Positions 24,227-33,568 of a stretch of DNA of 57,289 nucleotides are shown here, piece by piece. The notes under the pieces are model-generated. The model did no database searches and was not told the DNA's origin. It saw only the letters and a program-made list of their open reading frames with translations. The stretch is from Natrialba taiwanensis DSM 12281 (GTDB taxonomy: Archaea > Halobacteriota > Halobacteria > Halobacteriales > Natrialbaceae), in assembly GCF_000337595.1 (NCBI RefSeq), contig NZ_AOIL01000012.1, positions 21,242 through 78,530 of the forward strand, read 5' to 3'. Positions within the stretch are counted from its first letter, which is position 1. Each line of letters starts with the position of its first letter. The translations under genes and the position numbers were made by a program.

Positions 24227-25930
24227 TCAACGGTCGACGACCGGCACGTCGACGACGACCGGCCCATCGTGCTCGAGCGCCTCGCCTATCGTCTCATCGA
24301 TCTCCGCCGGCGATTCCAGGGTGATACCGGTCGCCCCGTGCGCCTCGGCGCTCCCGACCAGATCGACCGGCGGTTCGAACTCGATGCCGGCGTAGTCGAA
24401 CTCGTCCGGATCGCCGCCCATCAGCGCCGCCGTGTTCTCCTTGAGGATGCGATAGTTGCGGTTGTCGGGGATGACGACGGTCAGATCGAGGTCGTACCGC
24501 GTCGCCGTGTACAGCGTCTGCGGATAGTAGAGGTACGAGCCGTCGCCGACGTACCCCAGGACGGACCGATCGCCGCCCGCCTCGCGTTCGGCGACGGCAG
24601 CGCCGACGCTCGCGGGCAGTCCGTAGCCGAGGCCGCCGCCCTTCGTTCCCAGTAGCTGGGTGGCCTCGAACGGGAACTCGTCGAGGAGCGGCGGCGACGC
24701 GGTGATGGCCTCGCTGACGACGAGCGCGTCCGGCGCGACGCGGCGAAACGCCCGCGCGAGACCGGCTTTCGTGAGCGTCCCGTCGACAGTCTCGGGCGTC
24801 GTCGAACCGGACGCCTCGCTCTCGGCCCACGCGCGAACGCCCTCGAGTCGCCGCTCCCGTTCGCCCTCGTCGACGGCCGCCGCGACCCGATCCGCGAGTT
24901 CAGGCAGGATCGCCGCCGGATCGCCGAGCACCGCCGTATCGGCGGGGGCGTGTTTGCCGAGTTCCCAGGCGTCGGCGGCGATGTGGACGCAGTTCGCGTC
25001 CTCGGGGACCAACCGTCTCGTCGGTCGCGTGACCGTCGTATTCGTCGAGCAGCCGACGAAAACGAGCGTATCGGTGTCCATCGCCGCCGCCGTCGCGGGC
25101 GCTTTCGTCGAGAGGACGCCTTGCCACTGCTCGTGAGCCGTCGGAAAGTTCACCTCGTAGGCCAGGATCTCGTTGTGAACTCGTGCGCCGGCGGCCTCGG
25201 CGAGTTCGACCGCGGCCGCGACCGCGTCGGAGCCTCGTCGGCCGACCTCGTCGCCGAGGACGATGACGGGGTCCTCGGCGTTGGTAAGCGCTGTGGCGGC
25301 CTCGCCGATGGCGTCCGCGTCGCCGCGTCCGGCGGTCGGAATCTTGCCGAGTCGTTCGGGCGACTGCTCCGTCTTGGCCTGCTGGACGTCGACGGGGAGC
25401 GAGAGGAAAACCGGCCCTGTCGGCGGCGTCAGCGCGGTTCTGACGGCCCGACGGACCATCCGCGGAAGCGCTGCAACGTCTTTCACCTCGGCGCTCCACT
25501 TCGTGAACGGTTCGGCCATCGAGACGAGATCGCCGCTCAGGATCGGCTCTTCCTGCTGGAAGTCCCGACTGTGCGTCCCGGCGGTGAGCAATACCGGCGC
25601 ACCCGAGATATTCGCGTTGTAGAGGTTGCCGAGTCCGTGTGCCAGACCGCCGGCGAGGTGGAGATTCGCGACGCCGAGCGGGAGGACGTCCGTCTGTGCC
25701 GCGGTCCGGGTTTCGTCCGTAGCCGCATTCGCGTGGTGCCGCCGCCGCATCGCGTACCCCGCAGCGGCCCCGACCGCAACGTCCTCGTGAAGCCCGAGTA
25801 CGTACTCGAGTTCACTATCGACGACCGACTGCATCAGCGGGAGTTCGGTCGTTCCCGGATTCCCGAATAAGTGGGTCACACCGTACGATTCGAGACTGTC
25901 GACAAGGAGATCGGCCCCCGTATATCCCAT
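24227..25930 (-). CDS. thiamine diphosphate-dependent enzyme (acetolactate synthase/benzoylformate decarboxylase type)
   Basis: A 567-residue three-domain ThDP enzyme. The N-terminal pyrimidine domain has FGNPGTTELP and the catalytic Glu in GLHED (E49); the C-terminal ThDP-Mg site reads GYVGDGSYLYYP ... PDNRNYRIL. FGNPGTTELP is closer to benzoylformate decarboxylases than to biosynthetic acetolactate synthases, and no small regulatory subunit gene is nearby, so a catabolic 2-oxoacid decarboxylase or carboligase is more likely than valine synthesis. CTATAAGG on the minus strand (about 25955-25962) is a TATA about 28 bases before the ATG: leaderless. Confidence 0.88.
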   Translation of the reverse strand: MGYTGADLLVDSLESYGVTHLFGNPGTTELPLMQSVVDSELEYVLGLHEDVAVGAAAGYAMRRRHHANAATDETRTAAQTDVLPLGVANLHLAGGLAHGLGNLYNANISGAPVLLTAGTHSRDFQQEEPILSGDLVSMAEPFTKWSAEVKDVAALPRMVRRAVRTALTPPTGPVFLSLPVDVQQAKTEQSPERLGKIPTAGRGDADAIGEAATALTNAEDPVIVLGDEVGRRGSDAVAAAVELAEAAGARVHNEILAYEVNFPTAHEQWQGVLSTKAPATAAAMDTDTLVFVGCSTNTTVTRPTRRLVPEDANCVHIAADAWELGKHAPADTAVLGDPAAILPELADRVAAAVDEGERERRLEGVRAWAESEASGSTTPETVDGTLTKAGLARAFRRVAPDALVVSEAITASPPLLDEFPFEATQLLGTKGGGLGYGLPASVGAAVAEREAGGDRSVLGYVGDGSYLYYPQTLYTATRYDLDLTVVIPDNRNYRILKENTAALMGGDPDEFDYAGIEFEPPVDLVGSAEAHGATGITLESPAEIDETIGEALEHDGPVVVDVPVVDR

Positions 25931-26088
25931 GTGAAAACCTCTCTCGATAGCGCCCTTATAGAACTATCGTGGGTTCGTTGACGTGTCTGGCCCCCAGACG
26001 GCGGGCAATAGCGCGGAGAGACGTGCTGGCGAGACCTGTCGGGACCGGAAACGAAACCTTGAATCGACGCGCTCGCAAAGTTTCGGCT

Positions 26089-26376
26089 ATGAGTGACGAG
26101 GACGATTCGGAGCCGGCCGTCACGCTCGGCGAGCACACGCCCGTCGAGGGTGCGCCGCTCGCCCGCGTGAGTTCGCGACTGACCTGGCCCAAAGAGCGAA
26201 GCGAAGTCGACCGCCTCGAAGGCGACAGCGTTATTCGCACGCCTGCCGGCCCGAAAGAACTCTCGGCCGTCCTCGAGGACGTAGACGAGACGTACTTCCA
26301 GCGCCGACAGGAGTTCGAGACTCACGTTCGCGAGGTTATCGGAACGGGACCAGTTTCGACAGCAGACGGCGAGTAA
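26089..26376 (+). CDS. DUF5789-type small protein
   Basis: A 95-residue acidic protein of a haloarchaeal family I recall as DUF5789 (GAPLARVSSRLTWP, VIRTPAGPKELSAVLEDVD, GTGPV). No catalytic motif. ATG 26089 is chosen because the conserved region begins soon after and the upstream frame is not protein-like. The CPBP gene starts nine bases after its stop, so they are probably co-transcribed. Confidence 0.75.
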   Translation: MSDEDDSEPAVTLGEHTPVEGAPLARVSSRLTWPKERSEVDRLEGDSVIRTPAGPKELSAVLEDVDETYFQRRQEFETHVREVIGTGPVSTADGE

Positions 26377-26385
26377 TAGTAATCC

Positions 26386-27093
26386 GTGGCAACTGGGGAC
26401 GAACAACACGCAAGCGGGCTGCTCCGATGGGTTCAGGAGCAGGGAAACCGCCTCTCCTGGGTCCAGAAATCACTGCTCGTCGGGGCTGTTCTGACGGTGG
26501 TGTGGATGCACGCCGTCCCCGGTGAGTTAGATCGCCGTGCCGTTGTCGATGGTACCCTCTTGATCGGCGGCCCGCTTGCACTCGGGCTGACCCACGGCCG
26601 ACACGTCGGCTGGAACATTAACCGAGTGGCAATCCGAAACGCCGTCCTGCTCTCGCTTTTCGTGCTCCCGTTCTACCTCGTCGGCTCGACGCTGCCGACG
26701 ATCCGCGAGTTCTATCCGATGTGGGGGACCTCCGCCGCGCCGGCCGAGTTCGTCCCGCACGCGATCAGGCTGTTCGTGCTCGCGTTGGCGGCCGAGACGT
26801 ACTACCGCGGCTTGCTCTGTGTCGGGATTCGAGAGATCGGCATCAAAGCGGTGTTCATCAGCCCGATCGTCTACATGATTCACCACGCCTCGAAGCCACC
26901 GATCGAGTTCGTCCTGTCGGGGCCGACGGACGTGCTGTTCGGTGCGGTAGACTACGAGTCGGACTCGATTTTGCCTTCGGTCATCGCCCACGGAGCGGGG
27001 CTCGTCTTGCTCGACTGGCTCGTCCTCCACGACCCGTTGTTCGATCCGACGCCGGTCCTCGAACTCGTCGAGTGGCTGCCGGTGCCGTTGTAA
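26386..27093 (+). CDS. CPBP-family intramembrane protease-like protein
   Basis: A 235-residue membrane protein with six or so helices and the CPBP/Abi layout: LAAETYYRGLL (motif 1), YMIHHASKP (motif 2 His) and VIAHGAGLVLLD (motif 3 His). Motif 1 is normally EExxxR; here the first Glu is Ala, leaving one Glu and the Arg, so proteolytic activity is uncertain. Start is GTG 26386, nine bases after the DUF5789 stop, without a clear ribosome site; an internal ATG is possible. Confidence 0.82.
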   Translation: MATGDEQHASGLLRWVQEQGNRLSWVQKSLLVGAVLTVVWMHAVPGELDRRAVVDGTLLIGGPLALGLTHGRHVGWNINRVAIRNAVLLSLFVLPFYLVGSTLPTIREFYPMWGTSAAPAEFVPHAIRLFVLALAAETYYRGLLCVGIREIGIKAVFISPIVYMIHHASKPPIEFVLSGPTDVLFGAVDYESDSILPSVIAHGAGLVLLDWLVLHDPLFDPTPVLELVEWLPVPL

Positions 27094-27180
27094 GCGCCCC
27101 TCGAAATTCGTCCATGTCCGGCGGAACGACGCCTGGGCTGAACTACATCTGAGCGGAACTCGAGCAGATACGAGAGAGGG

Positions 27181-28386
<1,206 letters not shown>

Positions 28387-28393
28387 TCACCGA

Positions 28394-29263
28394 CTACGCG
28401 GCGTCGATCTCCCGTGCAACCGCGAGCACTTCGTCGTGCAACGCGCCGTTCGAGGCGACCAACCCGTCGCTATCGTGTCGCCAGCGGTCTCCCTCGAGAT
28501 CGGTGACGACCCCGCCCGCCTCCCGGATCAAGCCGACGCCGGCAACGGTGTCCCACGGGTTAGCTCGCCGGTTCGTCACGACGCCCTCGAGTGCTCCCGA
28601 CGCAACCATCGCGAGTTCGAGTTGCGCACAGCCGAAGCGGCGCATATCGCTAAACCGGGTGACGATCGCTCGCGTCGCCGCGGCGTACTGGTCTCGCCGG
28701 TCGGTCGGCCACCAGTAGGTCGGACACACCGTGCTCGTCTCCGGATCGGTGCGGTCGCTGACGGTAAGCGGATCACCGTTTACCGACGCACCGGCTGGAC
28801 CGAACCGGTAGGTGTCATCCAGGGCGGGACAGACGGTCGCCGCGCCGATTGGCTCTCCGTCGACGACGGCCGCGACTGCGGTGCCGAAGGCGCGGATCTC
28901 GTCCACGTAGTTGTTCGTGCCGTCGATCGGGTCGACGATCCAGGCGGGCCCGGTGTCGGGAACGGTCTTCAGCGCGTCGTCCTCCTCGCCGACGATAGGG
29001 TCGTCCGGGTACGCCTCGCGGATAACGTCGATCACGGCCGCCTGCGCGTCGCGGTCGGCCTGGGTCACAACGTCTGTCTTGCCGTCTTTGAACTCGAGTT
29101 CGAGTTCGGTGCGAAAGGAGTCGAGGGCGACCGCCGCGCCGGCGGTCGCTGCGCGGGTGGCGAGGGTTGCGCGGTGGTCGCTATCTATCTCTGTGTCCGT
29201 TTGTCCGTCCGCGTCCGGTTCCGGATTCACACCTGACTCGGGATCGCCCTGGCGATCACTCAT
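28394..29263 (-). CDS. inositol monophosphatase-family phosphatase
   Basis: A 289-residue Mg-dependent phosphatase of the IMPase/archaeal fructose-1,6-bisphosphatase superfamily. Metal motifs: DPIVGEEDD, WIVDPIDGTNNYV and NPWDTVAGVGLIREAGG near the C-terminus. It could act on inositol phosphates, fructose bisphosphate or both, as archaeal members often do; sequence cannot decide. The first 30 residues are acidic and disordered. Transcribed in the same direction as the DUF63 gene. Confidence 0.9.
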   Translation of the reverse strand: MSDRQGDPESGVNPEPDADGQTDTEIDSDHRATLATRAATAGAAVALDSFRTELELEFKDGKTDVVTQADRDAQAAVIDVIREAYPDDPIVGEEDDALKTVPDTGPAWIVDPIDGTNNYVDEIRAFGTAVAAVVDGEPIGAATVCPALDDTYRFGPAGASVNGDPLTVSDRTDPETSTVCPTYWWPTDRRDQYAAATRAIVTRFSDMRRFGCAQLELAMVASGALEGVVTNRRANPWDTVAGVGLIREAGGVVTDLEGDRWRHDSDGLVASNGALHDEVLAVAREIDAA

Positions 29264-29440
29264 TGCTCAGCAGTCCGGCGTCTGTCCTGATAAGCACTGG
29301 CGATTTGCGAGCGTCCCGTACTCGCAACTCCCGGTGAGCGCTGGATAGACGAACCGTGTATTACTTCCAGTCGATCAGCGTCCGACGGGGTCAGAGGCGC
29401 GTGCTGAACTTGCACCCGGTACCGGAGACGTAATTCTTAG

Positions 29441-30364
29441 TTATCGTGTCGTCACCGTGCAGCCGTTCGCCGTTACGATGGCGGTATGCTCGGACTGACT
29501 GACAAGCGCTCCTCGTTCCGCTTTGAGAACGGGGTCGCTCTTGAGGACGCCCTTATTTTCTAGGTTTCGAACGGTCATTGTGAGTCCGGAGATATCGTAC
29601 CAGCGAGTCGTAAACGGGAGATTTCGTCGCGTCTCGCGGAGCGTGTCGAGCAATTTTCGGCTGCGTCGATCGCGTACAGGTCGGTCAGTATCGAGACGGA
29701 AAATGCGTTCGTCGCTTCCCTCCGTAACGCGGCCTCGACCGGTGGTGGCGAACGTCTCGACGGCGAGAACGTCCCCTTCGGAAAGCTCGATCCCGTTGTC
29801 ACTACCGGTGTTTGGGAGCATCGGAGCCGTGTGAGCGTCGTAGTGGCCAAGACCATGTCCGGCGAGATTCACAACTGGGCGAAATCCACGGTCCCGAATC
29901 GCTTGCTCGATACTGTGCCCAACTGTCCCGGTGTGGACGCCGGCTTCGATCGTCCGAAGTGCCGCCGCTAACGCGGCGTCGCTGGCAGCAACGAGTTCGT
30001 CGTGTGTCCCCGAGAGATCGATCGTTACAGCGGCGTCGGAGCACCAGCCGTTGACGTGGACGCCCATATCGAGCGTCACGAGATCCGCGTCGCCAAACGT
30101 ACTCTCATCAGCCGGTGTCGGAATCGCATGGGATGCTTCTTCGTTGATATTTATGTTGACTGGGAACGCTGGGCTCCCGTCGAGGTCCCGGATTCGCGTT
30201 TCGGCGAAGTCAGCGATTTCGAACTGACTGACCTCGGGTTCGATTCGAGGGATCGTCTCGTCAAATACCTGCGAGAGAATCTCGCCTGCTTTTTGCAGAT
30301 CTGACCACGTTTCTTCCGATACGTCGCCGGGAGCCATAGCTTTTGCATCGATCCGCCCATACAT
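29441..30364 (-). CDS. divergent type II methionine aminopeptidase-like protein
   Basis: A 307-residue pita-bread-fold metallopeptidase. All five metal ligands are visible: Asp in VTLDMGVHV, Asp in CSDAAVTID, His in GHGLGHYDAH, Glu in LAVETFA and Glu in LVSQSEHTAIV; the catalytic His is in EEASHAIP. The type II insert (FTTRWYDISGLTMTVRNLENKGVL) is present. It looks more diverged than the housekeeping haloarchaeal Map (VNININEEAS, VETFATTG), so it may be a second copy with altered peptide choice. ATG 30364 (MYGRIDAK) or 30337 are both plausible; the open frame further upstream runs towards the tRNA gene and is spurious. Confidence 0.85.
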   Translation of the reverse strand: MYGRIDAKAMAPGDVSEETWSDLQKAGEILSQVFDETIPRIEPEVSQFEIADFAETRIRDLDGSPAFPVNININEEASHAIPTPADESTFGDADLVTLDMGVHVNGWCSDAAVTIDLSGTHDELVAASDAALAAALRTIEAGVHTGTVGHSIEQAIRDRGFRPVVNLAGHGLGHYDAHTAPMLPNTGSDNGIELSEGDVLAVETFATTGRGRVTEGSDERIFRLDTDRPVRDRRSRKLLDTLRETRRNLPFTTRWYDISGLTMTVRNLENKGVLKSDPVLKAERGALVSQSEHTAIVTANGCTVTTR

Positions 30365-30494
30365 AGTGGTTTGTCTCAGAGTGCGTTTCAGTCGTTCCGA
30401 TGCAACTGTGTAGTCACTGGACGGAATAGAGGAACAGAGCGTCGGCGGACGGCAGCAGCTACCGTTCTGTCGTCCGTCTGTGAGAATTTGCGAG

Positions 30495-30515
30495 GGCAAG
30501 AGGCTCGCTCTTGCC
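30495..30515 (-). terminator. hairpin just downstream of tRNA-Leu
   Basis: GGCAAGAG and CTCTTGCC form a perfect 8-bp stem with a 5-base loop. On the minus strand it begins 14 bases after the tRNA discriminator base. It lacks a following T-run, so it could be a terminator, a 3'-trailer processing structure, or both. Confidence 0.45.
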
Positions 30516-30528
30516 GCACTATGGTGAG

Positions 30529-30611
30529 TGCGAGGGGAGGGGATCGAACCCACGAACGTCTACACGAGCGGATCTTGAGTCCGCCGCCGTTGACCGCTTG
30601 GCTACCCTCGC
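30529..30611 (-). tRNA. tRNA-Leu (anticodon CAA)
   Basis: On the minus strand an 83-base cloverleaf begins GCGAGGGTAGCC and ends CCCTCGC plus discriminator A. The acceptor stem pairs exactly. The anticodon arm is GCGGA-CTCAAGA-TCCGC with CAA at positions 34-36, reading UUG. The T arm has GGTTCGATCC, and a long variable arm of about 14 bases is as expected for class II tRNA-Leu. One U-U mismatch occurs in the T stem as I draw it. CCA is not encoded and no intron is needed. GTTTAACC about 30 bases upstream can serve as TATA. Confidence 0.93.
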
Positions 30612-30824
30612 ACGCATCCCGTTGTTCGGGGGTCGTCGGGTTAAACGGTCCGGTTTCGATTCCACGTCGCACTCATCGCCGCGTTCACCGCGGCCCGTCT
30701 GGAACCCCGACGACTGTCAGTAGTTGGAAATCTGGTTTCGGTATTCAGCGTTGATCGTGGAACTCGCGTTCAGTATAGATGAAACACATGCTGAGTGTAC
30801 CTCGCGGAGGTTTCTGGCAGATCG

Positions 30825-31220
30825 TCACTCCTCGCCGTCTCGGATGACCATCACCTTGACCCGATTTACGCCGTCAAAGTCGCGGAGTCGGTAGGTGAGG
30901 TTACGTACCTGCTCAGCTGGTCCCCGACAAAACAGTGATTCGAGGCACCACTCCCCTTGGTGCGTATGGCTTGTGTTGAGAATAACGTCTTGGTACCCGT
31001 GTTGGACTGCGTGGAGTTCCTGTATCACCTCGTGGTGACGATAATCGAACGCGATGAGTGCGACGATTTCCCCGCTTGTCGCTTCGAGGCGGGAGTGAGA
31101 CTCGATATACTCCAGCATCGCTTCTCGGACCGCCCGCGACCTGTTTTCGAGATCCTGCTCTTGCCAGACTCGGTCGAACTCTTCGACGACTTCGTCTGGA
31201 ATATTGAAACTCGTTCGCAT
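30825..31220 (-). CDS. nikR: NikR-like ribbon-helix-helix metalloregulator
   Basis: A 131-residue regulator: an N-terminal ribbon-helix-helix (FNIPDEVVEEFDRV, RSRAVREAMLEYI) and a C-terminal ACT-like metal domain. In NikR, nickel is bound by His-76, His-87, His-89 and Cys-95 (E. coli numbers). The equivalents here are H74 (VQHGYQD), H85 and H87 (SHTHQ) and C92, but only four residues separate H87 from the Cys where five are usual. It is divergent from a nickel permease gene 103 bases away, which supports the role. The metal actually sensed should be tested. Confidence 0.85.
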   Translation of the reverse strand: MRTSFNIPDEVVEEFDRVWQEQDLENRSRAVREAMLEYIESHSRLEATSGEIVALIAFDYRHHEVIQELHAVQHGYQDVILNTSHTHQGEWCLESLFCRGPAEQVRNLTYRLRDFDGVNRVKVMVIRDGEE

Positions 31221-31280
31221 AGGTACTGGTTCGTCGGGATTCTACAAGAGGTTCTCGTATGACGATGCACCCATTTCGGT

Positions 31281-31296
31281 ATTAACAACCGTTATT
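31281..31296. promoter_or_regulatory. imperfect palindrome in the nikR/permease intergenic region
   Basis: ATTAAC-AACC-GTTATT has five of six arm bases paired and overlaps a TATA-like TATTAA (31280-31285), about 40 bases before the permease ATG. It is the best candidate for the binding site of the divergent NikR-like protein. It does not resemble the E. coli GTATGA-N16-TCATAC site. Confidence 0.35.
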
Positions 31297-31323
31297 CACG
31301 TCGGTAGCAGATTCTCAATCGGG

Positions 31324-32157
31324 ATGTTACACGGCGACGCACTCGGTCTCTTCTTTGGAGCGGTCGCTCTCGGTGCTGTTCATGGCATCGAACCAGGTCA
31401 CGGATGGCCCGTTGCCGCCTCGTACGCTCTTGACCAGACGAACAAGTGGATGTACGGGTTCGCGGCGAGCCTCATTATCGGCGTCGGCCACCTTATCAGC
31501 AGTATCGCGATGGTGGGAGTATTCTTCTACGCGAAGGACTACTTCAACCTCACGCAGGTAAACGAGCCAATGACGATACTTGGTGGTATCCAAATCGGCG
31601 GGCCAGTCGGTCTTGTTGCCGGTGTCCTGCTCGTCGTGCTTGGGATTCGTGAATACTCTCACGGACATTCTCACGGCAATCACGCTGATGATGGCCACTC
31701 CGACCATCACAGCCACGACCACCAACACGATCTGAACGAGCAGGGCCATTCGCATGACCCTGACCACGGCCATTCACACGAACACAACGATGGAATAATC
31801 AACCGTTTGATGGGCTTCGCTCCCTTCCTCGGTGGGCACACTCACTCACACGAGGATCCCAAAGAGACAACTGACCGTGGCCTCCTCGGGATCGCGTGGT
31901 TCGCGTTCGTTCTCGGTTTTGCCCACGAAGAAGAGTTCGAGATTATTGCGCTCTGTGCCGGGTCAAACCACTGTCTCGAACTGATAAGTGCGTACGCCCT
32001 CACCGTCATCGTGGGTATCGTCGGACTGACGATGCTGTTGATTGCAGGCTACCAGCACTCCGAGGAGAAAGTCAAGCAGTACACGCCGTACCTCCCAGCG
32101 TTTTCCGCAACCGTCCTCATCATCATGGGATTTGGTTTCATCGTCGGAGTATTCTGA
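31324..32157 (+). CDS. nickel/cobalt permease of the NicO/RcnA-UreH type with His-rich loop
   Basis: A 277-residue membrane protein with six predicted helices. HGIEPGHGWPV (residues 19-29) near the start is the conserved HxxxPGHG metal motif, and FVLGFAHEEEFEIIALC is a second charged helix motif. Between them, residues about 115-175 form a loop with some twenty His alternating with Asp, Gly and Ser, a metal-buffering segment. Import or export cannot be told from sequence. ATG 31324 fits the start of the first helix. Control by the divergent NikR-like protein is inferred. Confidence 0.88.
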   Translation: MLHGDALGLFFGAVALGAVHGIEPGHGWPVAASYALDQTNKWMYGFAASLIIGVGHLISSIAMVGVFFYAKDYFNLTQVNEPMTILGGIQIGGPVGLVAGVLLVVLGIREYSHGHSHGNHADDGHSDHHSHDHQHDLNEQGHSHDPDHGHSHEHNDGIINRLMGFAPFLGGHTHSHEDPKETTDRGLLGIAWFAFVLGFAHEEEFEIIALCAGSNHCLELISAYALTVIVGIVGLTMLLIAGYQHSEEKVKQYTPYLPAFSATVLIIMGFGFIVGVF

Positions 32158-32406
32158 CTTGCCTGTTCAATTCGCACACGTAGTTGTTGAATAATTTATT
32201 TTGTTTCATGAGAATTGTTAAATGAAGGGGGTACGACACGATCTACTGTTATCGTACCAACTGCACCGATTTACACACCGATTACACAGCCCTCGTGCCA
32301 TCGGGCGTGCAGGACTTGCAGTAGCTACTAGAGACAGTCCTCCCAGCTACCATCGCCCGTCACGGGCAGGGACCGCCTTTTTGGATAGACTGTGTGTCCG
32401 AATACC
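32158..32406 (+). other. gap with T-rich end and promoter
   Basis: An AT-rich segment (32187-32220) with AATAATTTATT and T-runs follows the permease stop and may terminate it. CCTTTTTGG (32376-32384) lies about 27 bases before the ATG at 32407. No coding frame is convincing. Confidence 0.4.
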
Positions 32407-32730
32407 ATGGCGAACAGGAGACCGCTCGTCGTCGAACTCGAGGACCGAGAAGCAACCGTCGGACAGCCGTTTCAGCTCCGCGTTCGAACCTCCTCGCACC
32501 GCCCGATCGACGGTGCGACGATCACGACGCTGACAGGATCGAAGCGGACGACAACGGATGCAAACGGCCGCTGTCAGCTGACGTTTCAGTCGCCCGGCTT
32601 CTGGAAACTGCTCGTGATCGCTCCCGCAACCGACTGCGAGGCATACCGGCCCGCAACTGAACTCGTGCGAGCAGTTACGTCGTCCGCAACGAGACAGCGT
32701 GCGCGACGAGCGCTCGTCTGTCGCGCGTAA
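32407..32730 (+). CDS. small beta-sandwich (Ig/carboxypeptidase-regulatory-like) protein
   Basis: A 107-residue protein whose middle resembles a transthyretin-like/Ig domain: VTVGQPFQLRVR-like strands, PIDGATITTL, then TTTDANGRCQLTFQSPGFWKLLVIA, the usual signature of carboxypeptidase regulatory-like repeats. No signal peptide is visible, so a cytoplasmic binding role is more likely than a surface one. A leaderless promoter fits the ATG. The C-terminus is Arg-rich. Function unknown. Confidence 0.65.
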   Translation: MANRRPLVVELEDREATVGQPFQLRVRTSSHRPIDGATITTLTGSKRTTTDANGRCQLTFQSPGFWKLLVIAPATDCEAYRPATELVRAVTSSATRQRARRALVCRA

Positions 32731-32737
32731 CTCGTGA

Positions 32738-32893
32738 CTACGGCGTCTGTGGCGTCTTGGGGACCGTTGGCGTCTCCTCTTCGGACGAAGCGTCCGTAGA
32801 CTCGGTCTGGCAATTCGGACAGCGATAGCCGCCGGAGACGTTCCCGTAGAGTCGCTCGCCACAACAGTGACACCGTCCGTCGGGATGAATCAT
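32738..32893 (-). CDS. 51-residue zinc-ribbon protein
   Basis: A short frame from ATG 32893 to TAG at 32738. CHCCGERLYG (from residue 8) and YRCPNCQ (residues 23-29) give a compact four-Cys zinc ribbon of rubredoxin-like spacing, followed by a Glu/Pro/Thr tail. The size and pattern match tiny zinc-ribbon proteins common in haloarchaea. It converges on the gene at 32407 with seven bases between stops. Confidence 0.75.
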   Translation of the reverse strand: MIHPDGRCHCCGERLYGNVSGGYRCPNCQTESTDASSEEETPTVPKTPQTP

Positions 32894-33016
32894 CTATCCG
32901 GACGTTAGCCGCGACCGAAATAAACACTTCGCTTACCTGATCGAATACGTGACAGTCACGATTGCTTGCGGGGAACTACGAGTATACATAACTGTCAGCG
33001 CGACGGACGACTACGT

Positions 33017-33508
33017 ATGGACGAGCACACGAACGATCCCTCCGTCGACCCGCCTCCGAACGCACCGACCGGCTGGATCGAACACGAAGATGGCGGTCGC
33101 TGGGAGCACGCGACACTTCGTCGGGCGACAGTTCACGGCGTCCGGCTGTTCAACGACGGCGCGTTTCACGAGAGCCACGACTGCTTCGAAGCCGAGTGGT
33201 ACAACTACGGCCGCGGCACGGTCGAGAGTTCGTTCTGTCACGGCATGGTCCAGGTCGCTGCGGGCGTCTACAAACGTGTCGGGTTCGCCAATGATGATGG
33301 CTTGCGCTCGCTTTTCCGGACGGCACTCCAGTACATTCAGGGCGTCCCGCGAGACTTCTACGGCGTGGATCTGCTCGACGTACGAACTGTCCTGACGAAT
33401 GCGATCGAAACCCCAGAACACGTCGACGAGTGGCAGATTCGTCTCGACAACGACTATCCCACCGCCGACCCAGCCGACTACGAGTTCGCCGCGACGCGTG
33501 CGGACTAA
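33017..33508 (+). CDS. DUF309 family protein
   Basis: A 163-residue helical protein with the DUF309 signature [19 protein letters not shown] and a following [11 protein letters not shown] helix. Function is not established; the His/Glu cluster suggests metal or ligand binding. TATACATAAC (about 32984-32993) lies near 29 bases before the ATG, supporting this start and a leaderless message. Confidence 0.88.
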   Translation: MDEHTNDPSVDPPPNAPTGWIEHEDGGRWEHATLRRATVHGVRLFNDGAFHESHDCFEAEWYNYGRGTVESSFCHGMVQVAAGVYKRVGFANDDGLRSLFRTALQYIQGVPRDFYGVDLLDVRTVLTNAIETPEHVDEWQIRLDNDYPTADPADYEFAATRAD

Positions 33509-33568
33509 GCAGTCGCCCGGTGGCGAAGATCGAATTGCCTTTGGGATCGAAGCGGTAATAGATACCTA

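Noticed and set aside
30388..30672. A minus-strand protein frame across the tRNA-Leu region
   Set aside because: It overlaps the tRNA gene entirely and has no protein features.
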